The notes under the pieces are model-generated. The model ran no database searches. It saw only the letters and a program-made list of their open reading frames with translations, and had not been told where the DNA came from. The position numbers were made by a program, and so were the translations under genes. From Solibacillus merdavium (GTDB lineage Bacteria > Bacillota > Bacilli > Bacillales_A > Planococcaceae), in assembly GCF_014836935.1 (NCBI RefSeq), contig NZ_JACSPW010000004.1, positions 124,001 through 188,000 on the forward strand: a stretch of DNA of 64,000 nucleotides, in the 5' to 3' direction. This document shows, one piece after another, positions 62,197-64,000 of this stretch (position 1 is its first letter; the number at the start of each line of letters is the position of its first letter).

Positions 62197-62378
62197 TTTA
62201 TTCGTCACTTTTTGTGAGTTATTCGCCATACTTGCCTCTATATTCGTCAACTGAACTTACATAATCGTCAATACCAATGTCATAATATCCACTTTTAGAA
62301 TTTTATTCGCCACTTCCGCATATATTCGCCACTTAAGTTTTTTAATCGCCACTTTACCCAACTTATTCGCCATTATAA
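62197..62378 (+). repeat. 21-bp-period degenerate repeat array C (9 units)
   Basis: Same motif as arrays A and B (TTATTCGTCACTT, TTATTCGCCACTT, TTAATCGCCACTT and variants). The aligned C lies at 62203, 62224, 62245, 62266, 62287, 62308, 62327, 62347 and 62368: steps of 21 except one 19 and one 20. + orientation again. Lies between the spx-marR terminator and the terminator of the ECF sigma gene. Confidence 0.8.
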
Positions 62379-62392
62379 GGGAGCAATTTAAC

Positions 62393-62428
62393 ATAAAAAA
62401 AGCTACAGCAACTTTTTGCCATAGCTTT
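62393..62428 (-). terminator. Terminator of the ECF sigma gene
   Basis: AAAGCTACAGCAA pairs with TTGCCATAGCTTT (one mismatch); minus strand continues TTTTTTTATG. Array C begins just beyond it. Confidence 0.8.
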
Positions 62429-62442
62429 CGTCCTAAAAATTA

Positions 62443-62988
62443 TTAAGCCAATACTGCTTCTGCAACACCATTGTCGGATAGTAAAATTTCTTTTAAGCGT
62501 GCTTTTGCACGGAATAAACGAGATTTCACAGTACCAATTGAAACTTTCATAAGATCAGAAATTTCGGCTAAAGAAAATTGATCTACATAGAAATACCATA
62601 ATGTTTTTTGATAAATATTATCAAGCTGACTCATCTTTTCCTGTACAATTTTCGTAATTTCAGTTTTTTCCACAATCTCTTCTGTCGTAAAGTCGTTGTT
62701 GGGAACCAAATCTAAAATTGGTACGTCTAATTGTTCAGGTTGATTCATCATGTATTTACTGCGACGAACATTTTTGCGATAGCGGTCACGGAATGTATTC
62801 ATCGTAATTGTTGTCAGCCAGGCTTTCACATGGTCTACTTTTGCTACTGATTCTTCGTAGCGTACAACTTTTACCCAAACTTCCTGCATCAAATCTTCTG
62901 CTTCATTTTGATTGCGTGTTAGTTTTAAACAAAGATGATAGATGTAACGGTTATACTCATCATAGATATTTGTTAGTAATTCATTCAT
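62443..62988 (-). CDS. ECF-type RNA polymerase sigma factor
   Basis: 181 residues. Region 2: YIYHLCLKLTRNQNEAEDLM with QEVWVKVVRYEE and KAWLTTITMNTFRDRYRKNV; region 4: IYQKTLWYFYVDQFSLAEIS and VSIGTVKSRLFRAKARLKEI. Clearly a group 4 (ECF) sigma; which stress or signal it answers cannot be told. No anti-sigma gene follows (the convergent unit ends right after). GGAGGATAAAAAA before ATG. Promoter with an overlapping palindrome upstream. Confidence 0.9.
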   Translation of the reverse strand: MNELLTNIYDEYNRYIYHLCLKLTRNQNEAEDLMQEVWVKVVRYEESVAKVDHVKAWLTTITMNTFRDRYRKNVRRSKYMMNQPEQLDVPILDLVPNNDFTTEEIVEKTEITKIVQEKMSQLDNIYQKTLWYFYVDQFSLAEISDLMKVSIGTVKSRLFRAKARLKEILLSDNGVAEAVLA

Positions 62989-63053
62989 TTTTTTATCCTC
63001 CGATAGATTTTATTTTATATAAAGTCAATTTATGTTTAATTTTATAAATATCC

Positions 63054-63071
63054 ATTATGCCATGGCATAAT
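63054..63071. promoter_or_regulatory. Perfect 18-bp palindrome at the ECF sigma promoter
   Basis: ATTATGCCATGGCATAAT. It overlaps the -10 element and the probable start site of the ECF sigma promoter, a classical repressor position. The binding protein is not known. Confidence 0.6.
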
Positions 63072-63095
63072 ATTGGTATGACCTTATTGTGCCAA
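63067..63095 (-). promoter_or_regulatory. Promoter of the ECF sigma gene
   Basis: Minus strand TTGGCA, 17-bp spacer, TATTAT: both one base off sigma-A consensus. Start about 70 nt before the ATG. No typical ECF AAC-type -35, so not obviously self-activated. The 63096-63224 stretch has nothing else I can name. Confidence 0.6.
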
Positions 63096-63224
63096 ATAAA
63101 ATACTTACGCTCTATCGGATTGGCTTTCAATTACCTTACAATGCTGTAAGTTTTGAAGGGATAATTTGAACTGCATGACCTTCTATGCAACGTGTTACTA
63201 CGATGTTTCCACTATCTCCTTCCC

Positions 63225-64000
63225 TTACAACGTTTCCATCATATAAGAAATAAGCTCCATTACTTTTTTATAATCCTTTTCAAAGTTTGGCTGGATGGTA
63301 CTAATTTGCGCAACGTTGAGTTCCTTTAAGTATGTACTGTCACCATGGAGTAAAAAGCCATTCAATTCACATGTTTGGATAATGTGAGGCATTTTTTCAT
63401 GTTGCCACGATGCAATCATCGGATACATCGCCTTTACAGGTAAACTTGAATTTTTGATAAGCTCCATACGTTTTTCCAATACAATATAGCGTTCTGGGTA
63501 TGCCTTCAACGCATCGCTTACTGCCTTAATATAAAAATGCGGTAACGTAAACGGAATTTGTTTTTCGATATAATAAGGTAAATTTAAATAAAGTGGTGCA
63601 TCACTCGCACTCGGTAAGTCCTTGCAAAAAACGAAAGCCAGACCCGCTATCGTTCCGAGCGCCTTGCCACTGACTGCTGTCGCATAATGCAGACCTTCCA
63701 TTAAAAAAGGAAGCGCAGCAAAAGAACTAATACAATCCGCACACAACTTTACCTTATATTTTTGTGCCAGTTCCATAAGTGGTTCGAGCGGGTTCAAGGT
63801 GCTATTGGATGTCTCACCATGGACAAAAATAATATAATGGTAGTTCCCCTGCTGTATTGACGACTCGATTTGCGATATATCAAATACATTACCCCACCCG
63901 AAGTCCAGGCACTCGACATGTAACCCCCATTGTTTTGCCTGATTTTTTAGGCGATTGCCGAATTCCCCGTTCACTAAAATAAGCCCTTGCTCCTGAGGGA
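63225..64000 (-). CDS. Class V aminotransferase, 5' part outside window
   Basis: PLP enzyme of the serine-pyruvate/alanine-glyoxylate transaminase group. The frame continues past position 64000 (QEQGLILVNGEFGNRLK read upstream of the first in-window start), so it is partial. Visible: HGETSNSTLNP, CADCISSFAALPFLMEGLHY and PLP Lys in AVSGKALGTIAGLAFV. The shortened C-terminus (~250 residues visible) lies within normal limits for the family. Products unknown; relatives include PucG and phosphonate transaminases. Confidence 0.82.
   Translation of the reverse strand, partial: PQEQGLILVNGEFGNRLKNQAKQWGLHVECLDFGWGNVFDISQIESSIQQGNYHYIIFVHGETSNSTLNPLEPLMELAQKYKVKLCADCISSFAALPFLMEGLHYATAVSGKALGTIAGLAFVFCKDLPSASDAPLYLNLPYYIEKQIPFTLPHFYIKAVSDALKAYPERYIVLEKRMELIKNSSLPVKAMYPMIASWQHEKMPHIIQTCELNGFLLHGDSTYLKELNVAQISTIQPNFEKDYKKVMELISYMMETL

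Noticed and set aside
62045-62254. + strand frame of 69 codons after marR
   Set aside because: It overlaps the marR end, the terminator and array C, and has no ribosome site; composition is that of translated repeats.
24165-62378. The 21-bp arrays as CRISPR
   Set aside because: The repeated unit is degenerate at many positions, there are no unique spacers of constant length between identical repeats, and no cas genes are present.

Overview
The window looks like chromosome of a low-GC Bacillota, most likely Bacillales of the Planococcaceae (Solibacillus/Lysinibacillus type). Evidence: strong GGAGG ribosome-binding sites, frequent GTG/TTG starts, a bacillithiol gene (bshB2), a Bacillus-type LexA box, a Trp T-box, a preQ1-I riboswitch, YolD/Y-family polymerase, HelD, Spx, UppP and the mtnE/mtnU pair. 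Genus is inference; there is no rRNA or tRNA to fix it. No phage, insertion sequence or CRISPR was found.

Layout. 1-6.7 kb: end of bshB2, then a hydroxy-acid island: an operon of a uridine-kinase-like kinase, an ECF S-component and a LarA-type nickel racemase, a CdaR-type regulator facing it, and a KdgT-family permease with a glycerate kinase behind a CcpA (cre) site. 7-14.7 kb: YjiH membrane protein, an SDR, ilvA, a three-gene ABC importer with a large hairpin between its first two genes, and queT under a preQ1-I riboswitch. 14.8-20.9 kb: T-box-controlled trpE-D-C-F-B-A with tightly overlapping genes. The trpE product is only about 327 residues and lacks most of the chorismate-binding active site. 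20.9-31.8 kb: a decayed acyl-CoA synthetase fragment, SDR-type threonine dehydrogenase, SOS-regulated Y-family polymerase with YolD, divergent mtnU/mtnE, kbl, and small enzymes. 32-38.9 kb: ABC transporter with two-component system, small genes including a Staygreen homologue, and a TetR-controlled ABC-2-like membrane protein with two matching operators. 39-43.5 kb: an exopolysaccharide group (YdaM-like glycosyltransferase, YdaL-like DUF2334 protein, GH113-like protein). 43.8-64 kb: topB, cold-shock gene with an unusual leader, an ABC transporter next to a degenerate ABC-LytTR fusion regulator, aminotransferases, MFS/MarR, uppP, helD, ABC-F, an Spx paralogue with one switch cysteine, MarR, an ECF sigma factor, and a class V aminotransferase cut by the window end.

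Main unexplained signal. Three intergenic regions (about 24165-24440, 26685-26826, 62197-62378) carry arrays of the same degenerate motif, core WTAWTCGYCACTT, repeated almost exactly every 21 bp (two helical turns). I count 13, 7 and 9 units, all in one orientation on the + strand. Each array sits just beyond the terminator of a minus-strand gene (mtnU, kbl, the ECF sigma gene). It is not CRISPR and is unlikely to be coding. It looks like a genome-wide helically phased element, possibly a protein-binding array. The other strong leads are the reduced TrpE kept under an intact T-box, the LarA/ECF/kinase operon beside glycerate genes, and the ABC-LytTR fusion.
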